From Scalindua sp964344685 (GTDB lineage Bacteria > Planctomycetota > Brocadiia > Brocadiales > Scalinduaceae): 64,000 nucleotides of DNA. Position numbers and translations under genes: made by a program. Shown in pieces: positions 26,204 to 34,171 of the stretch; within the stretch, counting starts at the first letter, position 1; the number at the start of each line of letters is the position of its first letter. The DNA lies in the NCBI GenBank assembly GCA_964344685.1, contig CAYFOK010000014.1, positions 33,247-97,246 of the forward strand, in the 5' to 3' direction. The notes below the pieces were generated by a model that was not told the DNA's origin, searched no databases, and saw only the letters and a program-made list of their open reading frames with translations.

Positions 26204-27565
26204 ATGAATAATAACGAAAAACTTATTGAAGAGCTGGCAGATAAAATCAAAAGTGGGGATGTTCAGCCTTGGAAGGCGGAATCGGTCCTACTGGAAGAGT
26301 ATGGTGTAACTGCACCAGAACAATTCCAGATAGCGGCTTTGAGTAGAAGGAAGTGTATAGAGGAATTAACAGGTAATACATTTAACTATTTAAAGATGCC
26401 TGATAAACCTTATTTATTGCAATGGCGTTGTCCTAAAGATAATTCTGTATTGCATCTGGAAGCCAGGGATTCGGATACGACCTGTAATAACTGTGGGTCT
26501 ATTCTAGAGCCTTATGGGAATAAAGATGATAGATATCTGCCGTTAGTTAATAATTATATCGGTGGTTCAGAAGAGTATTATTCCTCGGCGGGTCAAATAA
26601 GGGTTTATGGAGATATCGATAAAACCTTTACAAATCTATTAGCTTATGGTCCTGGATTTGGATCTATAGGGATCAGCGTCGGATGTTTTCGTATCAACAA
26701 ACTGGGTGGTGCTGAAGTAAGAGTTGGCAAGTGGGCTGGAGCATCACGAAATTTAGGATATGTTTTTGAAAGTGAGAATGAGCGTGAAAAAGCTGTTTCA
26801 GTAGCTAAAAAGTCTATTCCAACCTTGAGGAGAGAGATGGAGGAGAAGTATCTGTCAGAATTCAGCGGAGAGATATACGAGATTGAATATGTTAGAAGAC
26901 AGCATCATGGCCAGTTTTTTATATATATCTGTTTTTATACAAGGTTTGAACATGCCAGAGGACACGGAGTTACTTCAGCAGCTGTAGGATTTGCCAGGGG
27001 GCGGCTGGATGAGGAATTTACGTCGAAAGGCGTTGCATATATACAGAGCCTTATCGCTATGGGTTTAGATGGAGATTTGAAGCCGTCTTCTCGAAACCGT
27101 CGTGGGCGTTATGTCTCTGCACAGGTTAAAGTACCTATACCTGCTTATGAGAAGATGAGCAAAACCAGTATTGATAAATTACTGTCATATATGGAGATTG
27201 ACCGTCAGGGTGTTATGCAGGAACAGGGCTGGTTCCTTTATTCAGGGATGGGAGGAGAAATTATTCCCGCACTATACCGTGGAACAAAGGTAAATCCGCG
27301 ACCGTATAACGTCTCCTGTACAGAAAACGTGTATGTTGAAATCAGGGGTGATAATTTAATATTTGGTGTAGAGCTACCCAACCTTGAAGTAGGTGCTGCA
27401 TCTAACAGAGAAGGGCCGATTTGCCCAACAGCCAGGGAAGTCCTTAAGATTATGGGAATTGGGACATCCAGGGAATTTGCGGCTGCTGCTGCGGCGATAA
27501 CCTTGGCTGGAGAGTTTAACTTCACATTGCTTCATCTGCGTGGTGAAATGTATGTAAATAAATAG
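26204..27565 (+). CDS. divergent HMG-CoA reductase-like protein, probable active-site loss
   Basis: A 453-residue protein. The C-terminal half follows the order of class I HMG-CoA reductase: RGRYVSAQVKVP (for GRGKSVVCEAVIP), LPNLEVGAASNREGPICPTA (for MPSIEIGTVGGGT) and ITLAGEFNF (for VMAGELSL). By this hand alignment the DKKPAAIN block becomes DLKPSSRN at 291-298, changing the first lysine (human Lys691) to L292. QDAAQNV becomes NPRPYNV, replacing the catalytic Asp767 with R366; the GDAMGMNM motif is gone, and the His866 tail is missing. Residues about 70-105 form a three-cysteine ribbon-like segment (RCPKDNS...TCNNCG). It follows the thiolase and dehydrogenase genes. Homology is by eye; catalysis as HMG-CoA reductase is doubtful. 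Confidence 0.55.
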   Translation: MNNNEKLIEELADKIKSGDVQPWKAESVLLEEYGVTAPEQFQIAALSRRKCIEELTGNTFNYLKMPDKPYLLQWRCPKDNSVLHLEARDSDTTCNNCGSILEPYGNKDDRYLPLVNNYIGGSEEYYSSAGQIRVYGDIDKTFTNLLAYGPGFGSIGISVGCFRINKLGGAEVRVGKWAGASRNLGYVFESENEREKAVSVAKKSIPTLRREMEEKYLSEFSGEIYEIEYVRRQHHGQFFIYICFYTRFEHARGHGVTSAAVGFARGRLDEEFTSKGVAYIQSLIAMGLDGDLKPSSRNRRGRYVSAQVKVPIPAYEKMSKTSIDKLLSYMEIDRQGVMQEQGWFLYSGMGGEIIPALYRGTKVNPRPYNVSCTENVYVEIRGDNLIFGVELPNLEVGAASNREGPICPTAREVLKIMGIGTSREFAAAAAAITLAGEFNFTLLHLRGEMYVNK

Positions 27566-27569
27566 TAAA

Positions 27570-27622
27570 TGCCATATTGGCAGCAAAAAAAAACAATTCT
27601 GTTTCAGGGTGCCAATGTGGCA
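27570..27622 (+). promoter_or_regulatory. paired 13-bp inverted repeats, candidate enhancer sites
   Basis: TGCCATATTGGCA (27570-27582) and TGCCAATGTGGCA (27610-27622) are both TGCCA-N3-TGGCA and are exactly 40 bp apart. They lie about 161 and 121 bases before the predicted start of the sigma-54 promoter at 27711, a normal distance for an NtrC-type activator. An 8-bp outer repeat (27594-27601 with 27621-27628) could also form a hairpin. Confidence 0.5.
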
Positions 27623-27710
27623 GAATTGATATTGTATAAAAAAAAAGCTTAAATCACGTGTTTATTGACGCTTACGAATATTATGATTGAGTTATTCATC
27701 AGGAATTTAT

Positions 27711-27726
27711 TGGCATTTTGTTTGCT
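27711..27726 (+). promoter_or_regulatory. sigma-54 (-24/-12) promoter for the regulator-groESL unit
   Basis: TGGCATTTTGTTTGCT matches TGGCAYNNNNNTTGCW with correct GG-to-GC spacing. Transcription should start near 27737, 30 bases before the response regulator. Confidence 0.65.
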
Positions 27727-27766
27727 GATATTCACCAGATAAATAATTTTTAATTAATGCAATAAT

Positions 27767-28171
27767 ATGATGACACTGTTGAAACGAGATAAGGCAAATT
27801 ACAGGATCTTAATAACCGATGATGATGACGATTGTCGTTCTAGTCTGAATGATATATTCGAGCCTGAAGGTTACACAACATATCTGGCAAGTTGTGGGAA
27901 AGAGGCTGTTGAGATTGCAAAACACGAATTGTTGCATTTGCTGATTTTGGATGTACACATGCCTGATTTTAGCGGCTTTGAGACATTTGAATTTATTAAA
28001 GAAGAGAAACAAATACCGATTCCATGCATTTTTGTATCCGCAGATACCTCTAAAGATTTGAAGTTTGAGGCTATCGAGGCAAATGCGTATACATTAATAT
28101 CCAAGCCGATAAACAAAGAGATAATTAAGTACGCGGTTGAACAATCACTTGAAAAGTACTATTGGAAATAA
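27767..28171 (+). CDS. single-domain response regulator (CheY-like)
   Basis: A 134-residue receiver domain with no output domain. The acidic pocket (ILITDDDDDCRSS), the phospho-acceptor aspartate in LLILDVHMPDFSG, the switch threonine/serine region (CIFVSADTS) and the lysine in LISKPINKE are all present. No histidine kinase is adjacent. It lies 48 bases before groES without a terminator, behind a sigma-54-type promoter, so it may be co-transcribed with the chaperonin genes, an unusual pairing. Confidence 0.88.
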   Translation: MMTLLKRDKANYRILITDDDDDCRSSLNDIFEPEGYTTYLASCGKEAVEIAKHELLHLLILDVHMPDFSGFETFEFIKEEKQIPIPCIFVSADTSKDLKFEAIEANAYTLISKPINKEIIKYAVEQSLEKYYWK

Positions 28172-28219
28172 ATTAATAAATTATTAAGTTATTTAAACCT
28201 TAGAAAGGAGTTAACAACA

Positions 28220-28507
28220 ATGAAAACAAAACCTTTAGGAGAAAAGATTTTAGTTAAAAGATTCGAAGCGGAAGAAAAGACTGCTGGAGGTATTGTATTA
28301 CCAGATGCCGCTAAAGAGAAACCAAAAGAAGGGAAAATAATTGCTCTGGGCGATGGTAAATTGCTGGACAGTGGTGAAAGAGCAAAGTTTCAAGTAAAAA
28401 AAGGAGATAGAGTTGTATTTACATCTTACGCGGGAACTGAGATTGATATTGACGGCGACGAGTACCTGTTAATGTCTGAAGATGATATTCTTGCAATAAT
28501 TGAATAG
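28220..28507 (+). CDS. groES: co-chaperonin GroES
   Basis: A 95-residue GroES with KPLGEKILVKRFEAEEKTAGG at the start (mobile loop EEKTAGGIVLPD) and SYAGTEIDIDGDEYLLMSED at the end. It caps the GroEL ring. AGAAAGGAG precedes the ATG. No CIRCE operator (TTAGCACTC-N9-GAGTGCTAA) is seen; the likely promoter is the sigma-54 site upstream of the preceding regulator. Confidence 0.97.
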   Translation: MKTKPLGEKILVKRFEAEEKTAGGIVLPDAAKEKPKEGKIIALGDGKLLDSGERAKFQVKKGDRVVFTSYAGTEIDIDGDEYLLMSEDDILAIIE

Positions 28508-28520
28508 TTAGGAGAATAGA

Positions 28521-30110
28521 ATGGCTGGTAAAAAGGTACTATGTGGTCATGATGCGGGTATGGCAATAAAGGATGGAATCAATAAGCTGGCAAATGCTGT
28601 CAAAATAACTATGGGTCCAAAAGGCAGAAATGTCATCATTGAAAAAAGCTTTGGCTCCCCGACAATAACTAAAGATGGTGTCACTGTTGCCAACGAAATT
28701 GAGTTTGAGGATCCGTATGAAGATATAGGTGCGAAGTTGGTTAAGGAAGTTGCGTCTAAAACGAATGACATTGCCGGTGACGGAACAACAACTGCAACGG
28801 TATTGTCGGAAGCAATATATACTGAAGGACTGAAAAGTCTTGTTGCCGGGGCGAATCCGGTAGGAATTAAAAGAGGAATTGAACAAGCCGTAGAAGCGGT
28901 AACCACAGAACTTATTAGTATGAGTAAAGGGGTTTCCGGAAAGAAGGAAATTGAACAGGTGGGTACTATTGCGGCAAATAACGACCCGGAGATTGGAAAA
29001 CAGATCTCGAATGCTATGGAACAGGCCGGAAGTGACGGTGTTATAGCAGTTGAAGAAGGTCAGGGATTGGAAACTACGGTAGAACTTGTTGAAGGGATGC
29101 AATTTGACAAAGGGTATCTGTCTCCATATTTTATTACCGATACAGAGAAGATGCAGGTTGTTTTTGAGAATCCGTATATTCTGGTCCATGAGAAAAAAAT
29201 ATCAGTAATAAAGGACATTTTGCCTGTATTGGAAAAAGTTTCACAAGCAGGAAAACCTCTTTTGGTGATTGCTGAAGATATGGAGGGTGAAGCACTTACC
29301 ACTCTTGTTGTCAACAAGATGAGAGGCACTCTGAAATGTGCTGTTGTGAAAGCTCCTGAGTTCGGTGACAAGCGAAAGGCAATGCTTGGAGATATTGCAG
29401 CGGTGACTGGTGCTGAAGCGATATTTGAAGATTTAGGAATAGGATTGGACAGTCTTAAATTGTCCGATTTGGGAGGAGCTAAAAAAGTAGTTATCGATAA
29501 AGATTGTACTATGATTATTGAAGGCAATGGATCCAAAAAGGAAATTCAGGGTAGAGTCGAACAGATTAGAAATGAAATCGAGAATTCTACTTCAGATTAT
29601 GATATTGAGAAATTGCAGGCAAGACTTGCGAAACTTGCCGGTGGAATTGCAAAGATTAATGTTGGTGCTGCGACAGAGGCAGAGATGAAAGAAAAAAAGG
29701 CACGATTAGAAGATGCAATGCATGCTACTAAGGCAGCTGCCCAGGAAGGAATTTTGCCCGGAGGTGGTGTTGCACTCATAAGGTCTGAGAAAATCCTGAA
29801 AAAAGTGGATACAGAACTTGGTGATGATGAAAGGGTTGGTGTAAACATAATACGTAAAGCACTTGAAGTTCCACTAAGGCAAATTGCTGATAATGCAGGC
29901 CTTAATGGGGTTTTAGTAGTTCAAAAGGTTAAAGATTTGGAAGGTGATAACGGTTTTGATGTCGCAAGGGAAAAGTACACCGATCTGGTTAAAGCAGGAG
30001 TTATTGACCCGACAAAAGTTGTAAGAACTGCACTTCAAAATGCGGCAAGTATTGCAGGACTCTTACTGACAACTAATGCAATTGTAAGCGATGCTCCTGA
30101 GAAGGAATAG
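28521..30110 (+). CDS. groEL: chaperonin GroEL
   Basis: A 529-residue group I chaperonin. ATP-site motifs ITMGPKGRNVIIE and NDIAGDGTTTATVL are intact, including the catalytic aspartates, and GGGVALIRSEK is present near the equatorial return. The C-terminus ends SDAPEKE without the GGM-repeat tail typical of E. coli GroEL. It starts 13 bases after groES. A strong terminator follows at 30133-30171. Confidence 0.97.
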   Translation: MAGKKVLCGHDAGMAIKDGINKLANAVKITMGPKGRNVIIEKSFGSPTITKDGVTVANEIEFEDPYEDIGAKLVKEVASKTNDIAGDGTTTATVLSEAIYTEGLKSLVAGANPVGIKRGIEQAVEAVTTELISMSKGVSGKKEIEQVGTIAANNDPEIGKQISNAMEQAGSDGVIAVEEGQGLETTVELVEGMQFDKGYLSPYFITDTEKMQVVFENPYILVHEKKISVIKDILPVLEKVSQAGKPLLVIAEDMEGEALTTLVVNKMRGTLKCAVVKAPEFGDKRKAMLGDIAAVTGAEAIFEDLGIGLDSLKLSDLGGAKKVVIDKDCTMIIEGNGSKKEIQGRVEQIRNEIENSTSDYDIEKLQARLAKLAGGIAKINVGAATEAEMKEKKARLEDAMHATKAAAQEGILPGGGVALIRSEKILKKVDTELGDDERVGVNIIRKALEVPLRQIADNAGLNGVLVVQKVKDLEGDNGFDVAREKYTDLVKAGVIDPTKVVRTALQNAASIAGLLLTTNAIVSDAPEKE

Positions 30111-30132
30111 TAAGAGTTAAAAGATTTATAAT

Positions 30133-30171
30133 AAAAAAATGCCATCTTTATATAAAGATGGCATTTTTTTT
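30133..30171 (+). terminator. rho-independent terminator after groEL
   Basis: A perfect 24-base palindrome (TGCCATCTTTAT and its complement, 30140-30163) is flanked by an A-run on the left and a T-run on the right. It can act on both strands. Confidence 0.92.
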
Positions 30172-30230
30172 CATATCAATATAATATGTTGCCTGTTTTG
30201 CCAAATACCTAATTTAGAATTGAGTATAAG

Positions 30231-31697
30231 ATGAAGAAAAAAAATAATAAAACAATGAGTAAGAGATACTATGAATATCAAAGCCCGCTTGCAGAGAGAT
30301 ATGCAAGTGAAGAGATGAGCTACAATTTTTCTGATCACTTGAAATATAGTACATGGAGAAAACTATGGATTGCATTAGCAGAAACAGAAAAATCACTTGG
30401 GGTTAAAGCAATATCACAGAAGCAGATTAATGAAATGAAAAAGTTCCAGGATAACATCAATTTTGATACGGCCAGGAAGCACGAACTCAGGGTAAAGCAT
30501 GATGTAATGGCACATGTTCATGCTTTTGGTGATCAGTGTCCCACTGCAAGTCCGATTATTCACCTGGGTGCGACAAGTGCATTTGTACAGGATAATGCGG
30601 ACTTGATTCTTATGAAAAACGGTATGAAAATTCTATTAAAAAAACTGGTTAATGTTGTAGATGCTTTGGTTGTGTTTGCCAAAGAGCATAAAAATTTAAT
30701 TACTTTAGGATATACTCATTATCAACCGGCGCAACTTACCACCGTTGGTAAGAGGGCATGCCTGTGGATTCAGGATTTTATAATCGATATAGAAGACATG
30801 GAAAACAGGATAGAAAATATGAGATTCAGAGGTGCTAAAGGCACAATAGGCACACAAAACAGTTTTATGTCCCTGTTCAACAGAGATGAGAAAAAAGTAA
30901 AACAACTTGACGAACAGGTATCCAAAAAAATGGGATTTGATAAAATTCTTCCTGTTGCAGGCCAGGTCTATACTCGAAAACTTGACAGTCAGATTTCAGA
31001 TGTGTTATCAGGTATTGCTCAATCAGCACATAAGTTTTCTAATGATCTCAGACTTCTGCATAATTTAAAGGAAATTGAAGAGCCGTTTGGTAAGAAGCAG
31101 ATAGGTTCTTCTGCGATGCCGTATAAACGAAACCCTATGCGTTGTGAAAGAGTAGCGTCCTTAGCTCGGTATATAATATGCAATGGCCTGAACACTGACT
31201 TTACGAGTAGTACTCAGTGGTTTGAAAGAACACTTGATGATTCTGCCAACAGGAGACTTGTAATGCCGGAAATGTTTGTTGCAACGGATGCAATGTTGAA
31301 TATTGTCCTTGGAGTTGCTAGAGGTTTAAGTGTATATCCAAAGGTGATTGCAAAACGGGTCAAAGAAGAGTTACCGTTCCTGGCTTCTGAAAGTATATTG
31401 ATGGAAGCAGTTAAAGCCGGTGGAAACAGGCAGGAACTTCATGAGAAAATACGCAGATATTCTATGGAAACTATTAATCTTGTCAAAGAAGAAGGTGCGG
31501 TTAATGATTTTGTTGAGCGGATCAAAGGGGATAAGGACTTTGCAGTAATTAAAGACAGATTAGATGATATATTAAAGCCGAAAAATTTTATTGGTAGAGC
31601 TCCTAAACAGGTGACTGAGTATATCTCGGAGGTTGCTAAGCCTTTGCTGAGAAAGTTCAGAAAGCTGCTTGGGGTAAACACAGAATTCAAGGTATGA
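30231..31697 (+). CDS. purB: adenylosuccinate lyase
   Basis: Purine enzyme cleaving adenylosuccinate and SAICAR, 488 residues. The fumarase/aspartase signature GSSAMPYKRNPMRCE is exact, and TLGYTHYQPAQLTTVGKR and LGATSAFVQDN carry other active-site residues. The start is uncertain: an ATG at 30255 (MSKRYYEYQSPLAERY) matches relatives better, but neither start has a good ribosome-binding site. The stop overlaps thiE by four bases (ATGA). Confidence 0.95.
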   Translation: MKKKNNKTMSKRYYEYQSPLAERYASEEMSYNFSDHLKYSTWRKLWIALAETEKSLGVKAISQKQINEMKKFQDNINFDTARKHELRVKHDVMAHVHAFGDQCPTASPIIHLGATSAFVQDNADLILMKNGMKILLKKLVNVVDALVVFAKEHKNLITLGYTHYQPAQLTTVGKRACLWIQDFIIDIEDMENRIENMRFRGAKGTIGTQNSFMSLFNRDEKKVKQLDEQVSKKMGFDKILPVAGQVYTRKLDSQISDVLSGIAQSAHKFSNDLRLLHNLKEIEEPFGKKQIGSSAMPYKRNPMRCERVASLARYIICNGLNTDFTSSTQWFERTLDDSANRRLVMPEMFVATDAMLNIVLGVARGLSVYPKVIAKRVKEELPFLASESILMEAVKAGGNRQELHEKIRRYSMETINLVKEEGAVNDFVERIKGDKDFAVIKDRLDDILKPKNFIGRAPKQVTEYISEVAKPLLRKFRKLLGVNTEFKV

Positions 31698-32386
31698 ATA
31701 TTATAAGAAAGTTGTCCAGAAGCCTGGGTTTTACCTTGATTACTGACAGGAAAGTATGCGGAGAAAAGCTTACAGATATTATTAAAAATGCGATCGAAGG
31801 AGGAGTTGGAACCGTCCAGTTAAGGGAGAAAGACTTGAGTACCATTGATTTGTATAGACTTGCAAAGGAGGTACGAGTAATTACAAGGAATTGTGATGCG
31901 AGCCTGATAATTAATGACAGGGTTGATATTGCAATAGCAGTTGGTGCGGATGGTGTACACCTTGGCTGGAAGTCTTTGGAAATTGGTCTAGTGCGAAGAA
32001 TGATAGGAGGTGAAAAATTAATCGGTTTTTCAGCACATAACCTTGAAGAGGCAGTGAGAGCTGAAAATTGTGGTGCAGATTACGTTACGATCAGCCCCAT
32101 CTTTGATGCCACAAATAAAGATTATGTCATAAATCCATTGGGGGTAGACGTAATAGGAAAGTTAAAGAAAAAGATAAACATACCTGTTATTGCGTTAGGG
32201 GGTATAAACGAAAACAATATAAACAAAGTGATTAAAAGCGGTGCTGATGGAATTGCTGTAATATCCGCCGTTCTTCTATCTGACGATCCAAAACGCTCAG
32301 CTATATGTATTTGCGAAGAAATGAAAAAGAGAAGATTAGAATCTGAAAATAATATTTTAATTGGGAGTGATGATGCAATTATTTGA
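31694..32386 (+). CDS. thiE: thiamine-phosphate synthase
   Basis: TIM-barrel enzyme that joins HMP-PP and thiazole phosphate, 230 residues. Seen: FTLITDRKVCG, GVGTVQLREKDLS, NDRVDIAIAVGADGVHLG and VIALGGINENNINKV. It is translationally coupled to purB (ATGA overlap) and itself overlaps the hisI start. The C-terminal 20 residues are a charged tail that lies partly within hisI. Confidence 0.94.
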   Translation: MNIIRKLSRSLGFTLITDRKVCGEKLTDIIKNAIEGGVGTVQLREKDLSTIDLYRLAKEVRVITRNCDASLIINDRVDIAIAVGADGVHLGWKSLEIGLVRRMIGGEKLIGFSAHNLEEAVRAENCGADYVTISPIFDATNKDYVINPLGVDVIGKLKKKINIPVIALGGINENNINKVIKSGADGIAVISAVLLSDDPKRSAICICEEMKKRRLESENNILIGSDDAII

Positions 32387-32759
32387 CAACATAAAATTTG
32401 ATGACAAGGGTCTTATACCGGCCGTTATAGTAAACGTAGCAGATAACAGAGTATTAACGCTCTGTTTTATGAATCGTGATGCCTTGGAAAAGACTATTGA
32501 AACGGGTAAAGTACACGTTTTTCGCCGCTCAAAAAACAGATTAATGATTAAAGGAGAAACTTCAGGCCATACACAGCTGGTAGAGGAGGTTTTTTTTGAT
32601 TGTGAGGGCAAGTCGCTGGTAATCAAAGTAAAACAAAATGTCGCAGCTTGTCATGCCGGCTACATGTCATGTTATTATAGAAAGTACGATAATAAAACAG
32701 ACAGTATCGAGATAAACGAAGAAAAAATCTTTGATCCTGAGAAAACATATAAGGGCTGA
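32373..32759 (+). CDS. hisI: phosphoribosyl-AMP cyclohydrolase
   Basis: Histidine-pathway zinc enzyme, 128 residues. Zn/Mg ligands are in FFDCEGKSLVIKV and the CHAGYMSCYYRK block (canonical CHTGxxSCFYR); WRRSK-like FRRSKNRLMIKGETSG binds the substrate. Two ATGs in tandem (32370, 32373) and a TTG at 32361 are possible; GGGAG at 32363-32367 suits 32373 best. The gene overlaps the thiE end by 14 bases. The HisE (pyrophosphatase) domain is not fused. Confidence 0.93.
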   Translation: MQLFDNIKFDDKGLIPAVIVNVADNRVLTLCFMNRDALEKTIETGKVHVFRRSKNRLMIKGETSGHTQLVEEVFFDCEGKSLVIKVKQNVAACHAGYMSCYYRKYDNKTDSIEINEEKIFDPEKTYKG

Positions 32760-32768
32760 GAATAGTCA

Positions 32769-32840
32769 AAAATTGCTTGCAAAAGATTTTATTACGTATT
32801 AAATATGGAGTTTAATTTTGCCTGTCTATATTTAATTAAC
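32769..32840 (+). repeat. duplicated promoter segment, copy 1
   Basis: This segment, upstream of the caspase-like lipoprotein, aligns by eye with 34073-34140 upstream of the OmpA-like lipoprotein. The match starts with AAATTGCTTGCAAA in both and continues with interrupted identity (TTA.TACGT.TTA.AT, TAA.TTTTG...GTC.AT). Confidence 0.65.
32777..32805 (+). promoter_or_regulatory. sigma-70 promoter for the caspase-like lipoprotein
   Basis: TTGCAA (32777-32782), 17-base spacer, TAAATA (32800-32805). The same element with the same spacing precedes the second lipoprotein, which supports it as real. Confidence 0.6.
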
Positions 32841-32869
32841 GATAAAAATTAGTAAGGGATTTACAGAAC

Positions 32870-33856
32870 ATGATGAACTTTATTAGACGTTTGTGGCTTG
32901 TGTTTACAGCTTTAGCAGTCTTTCTGGTACAGGGTTGTGTTGAAATGGAAGAACTGAGAACGGCTAATAGGCGGCAGGCAATCACTGTACGTAAGCAAAT
33001 GGAAGAATTAGAAAGCCTTAGAGCAGAATTAAAAACACCTCCTAAGTTTCAAAACATATTTAAAGGGCAGAAATGGGCGGTTGTCATTGGTATTTCTGAA
33101 TATGAGTTTTCAGGTAAACAGGGGTTGAGAACTTTACGATTTGCAGATGATGATGCAAAAGCATTTGCTGAATCACTTATAAAATTAGGTTGGAGCAATA
33201 GTCATATTAAGCTCTTAATTAATGAAAAAGCGACTAAACGTCAAATTGAAATTGCCATTGAGTCTTGGTTATCAAAAGCTGGTCCAGACGATCATATTGT
33301 TCTTTTCTGGGCTGGGCACGGATTTCCGGATCTTGAAAATCCGGCAAAGGTATATTTTGCTTGCTACGACACTAATATTTTTATACCTGTCACTGGATAC
33401 CGTATGGATAGAGTTAGAGACGCATTGGAAGAAATAAAGCCGAAAAATGTGATTATGTTTGCAGATACCTGTCATGCCGGGAAGCTTATTACTAGAGATA
33501 ATAGTGATATATCAATAGTTCCTCAAATTAACAAAATGATAAAAGAAAAGAAAATTCCAAAGGGCTGGGTTTTCATGGTTGGTGCGGACACAGACCGCCA
33601 AGCGATTGAACATACATCGTGGAAAAATGGTGCTTTTACACACTCGCTTATTAAAGGCCTATTAGGAGAAGCAGATGGTTTCCAGAGTTCGGGGATAAAA
33701 GATGGTGTTGTAACGATGGGTGAATTAAAAGATTTTTTACTCATATATATGCCAGAGGAAACCCAACAAGTGCTAGGTATAGCAAAACGGCCTATTATTA
33801 CTACCAACATAGGTGATCCTGATATTTGGCAGCTCACATTGCATTCTTCAAATTAG
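32870..33856 (+). CDS. caspase-like (peptidase C14) lipoprotein
   Basis: A 328-residue lipoprotein with a caspase-fold domain. The signal peptide ends in the lipobox FLVQGC, so Cys23 or its neighbour should be lipidated. A coiled-coil-like linker follows (about 25-55). The protease domain (about 65-325) has the catalytic dyad H150 (FWAGHGFPD) and C201 (FADTCHAGK), the metacaspase/caspase arrangement. It begins KWAVVIGISEYEFSG, typical of C14. The extracytoplasmic location of a caspase-like enzyme is unusual but known in bacteria. N-terminal 50 residues and promoter are shared with the next lipoprotein. Confidence 0.88.
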   Translation: MMNFIRRLWLVFTALAVFLVQGCVEMEELRTANRRQAITVRKQMEELESLRAELKTPPKFQNIFKGQKWAVVIGISEYEFSGKQGLRTLRFADDDAKAFAESLIKLGWSNSHIKLLINEKATKRQIEIAIESWLSKAGPDDHIVLFWAGHGFPDLENPAKVYFACYDTNIFIPVTGYRMDRVRDALEEIKPKNVIMFADTCHAGKLITRDNSDISIVPQINKMIKEKKIPKGWVFMVGADTDRQAIEHTSWKNGAFTHSLIKGLLGEADGFQSSGIKDGVVTMGELKDFLLIYMPEETQQVLGIAKRPIITTNIGDPDIWQLTLHSSN

Positions 33857-34072
33857 AGTTCTGCTTAAGAACATATATCCAATTTCTATTTCACCATTGA
33901 TTCACTTCGTAGCCGTGCTCATATTATTTTATCTATAAGTTTTAATTAGATATAAGAAAATAATGGCTACATGTATCAGTCGTACCAGTCGTTATAATCC
34001 TGAGAATCTTGATATTTTAGTTGTTCTGTGGATATGTTGTTAGAGTGTTAAGTAACAGATAACAGTATTCAG

Positions 34073-34140
34073 AAATTGCTTGCAAAGTACGTTATCACGT
34101 GTTATATTCATAACTTAAATTTTGTATGTCAATGTTAAAC
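34073..34140 (+). repeat. duplicated promoter segment, copy 2
   Basis: Second copy of the segment at 32769-32840 (see that entry). The duplication continues into the first 50 codons of the following gene. Confidence 0.65.
34080..34108 (+). promoter_or_regulatory. sigma-70 promoter for the OmpA-like lipoprotein
   Basis: TTGCAA (34080-34085), 17-base spacer, TATATT (34103-34108), matching the promoter before the caspase-like gene in sequence and spacing. Confidence 0.65.
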
Positions 34141-34171
34141 TCTTGTTTGCGTTTAGGGAGGCAAGCATAAC

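Larger units (their letters stand above)
33857..34171. other. intergenic region with duplicated promoter
   Basis: The first 200 bases show no feature I can support. From 34073 the region holds the second copy of the duplicated promoter segment, followed by GGGAGG as ribosome-binding site for the gene at 34172. Confidence 0.6.

Noticed and set aside
28172..28219. CIRCE operator before groES
   Set aside because: Searched for TTAGCACTC-N9-GAGTGCTAA and found nothing similar.
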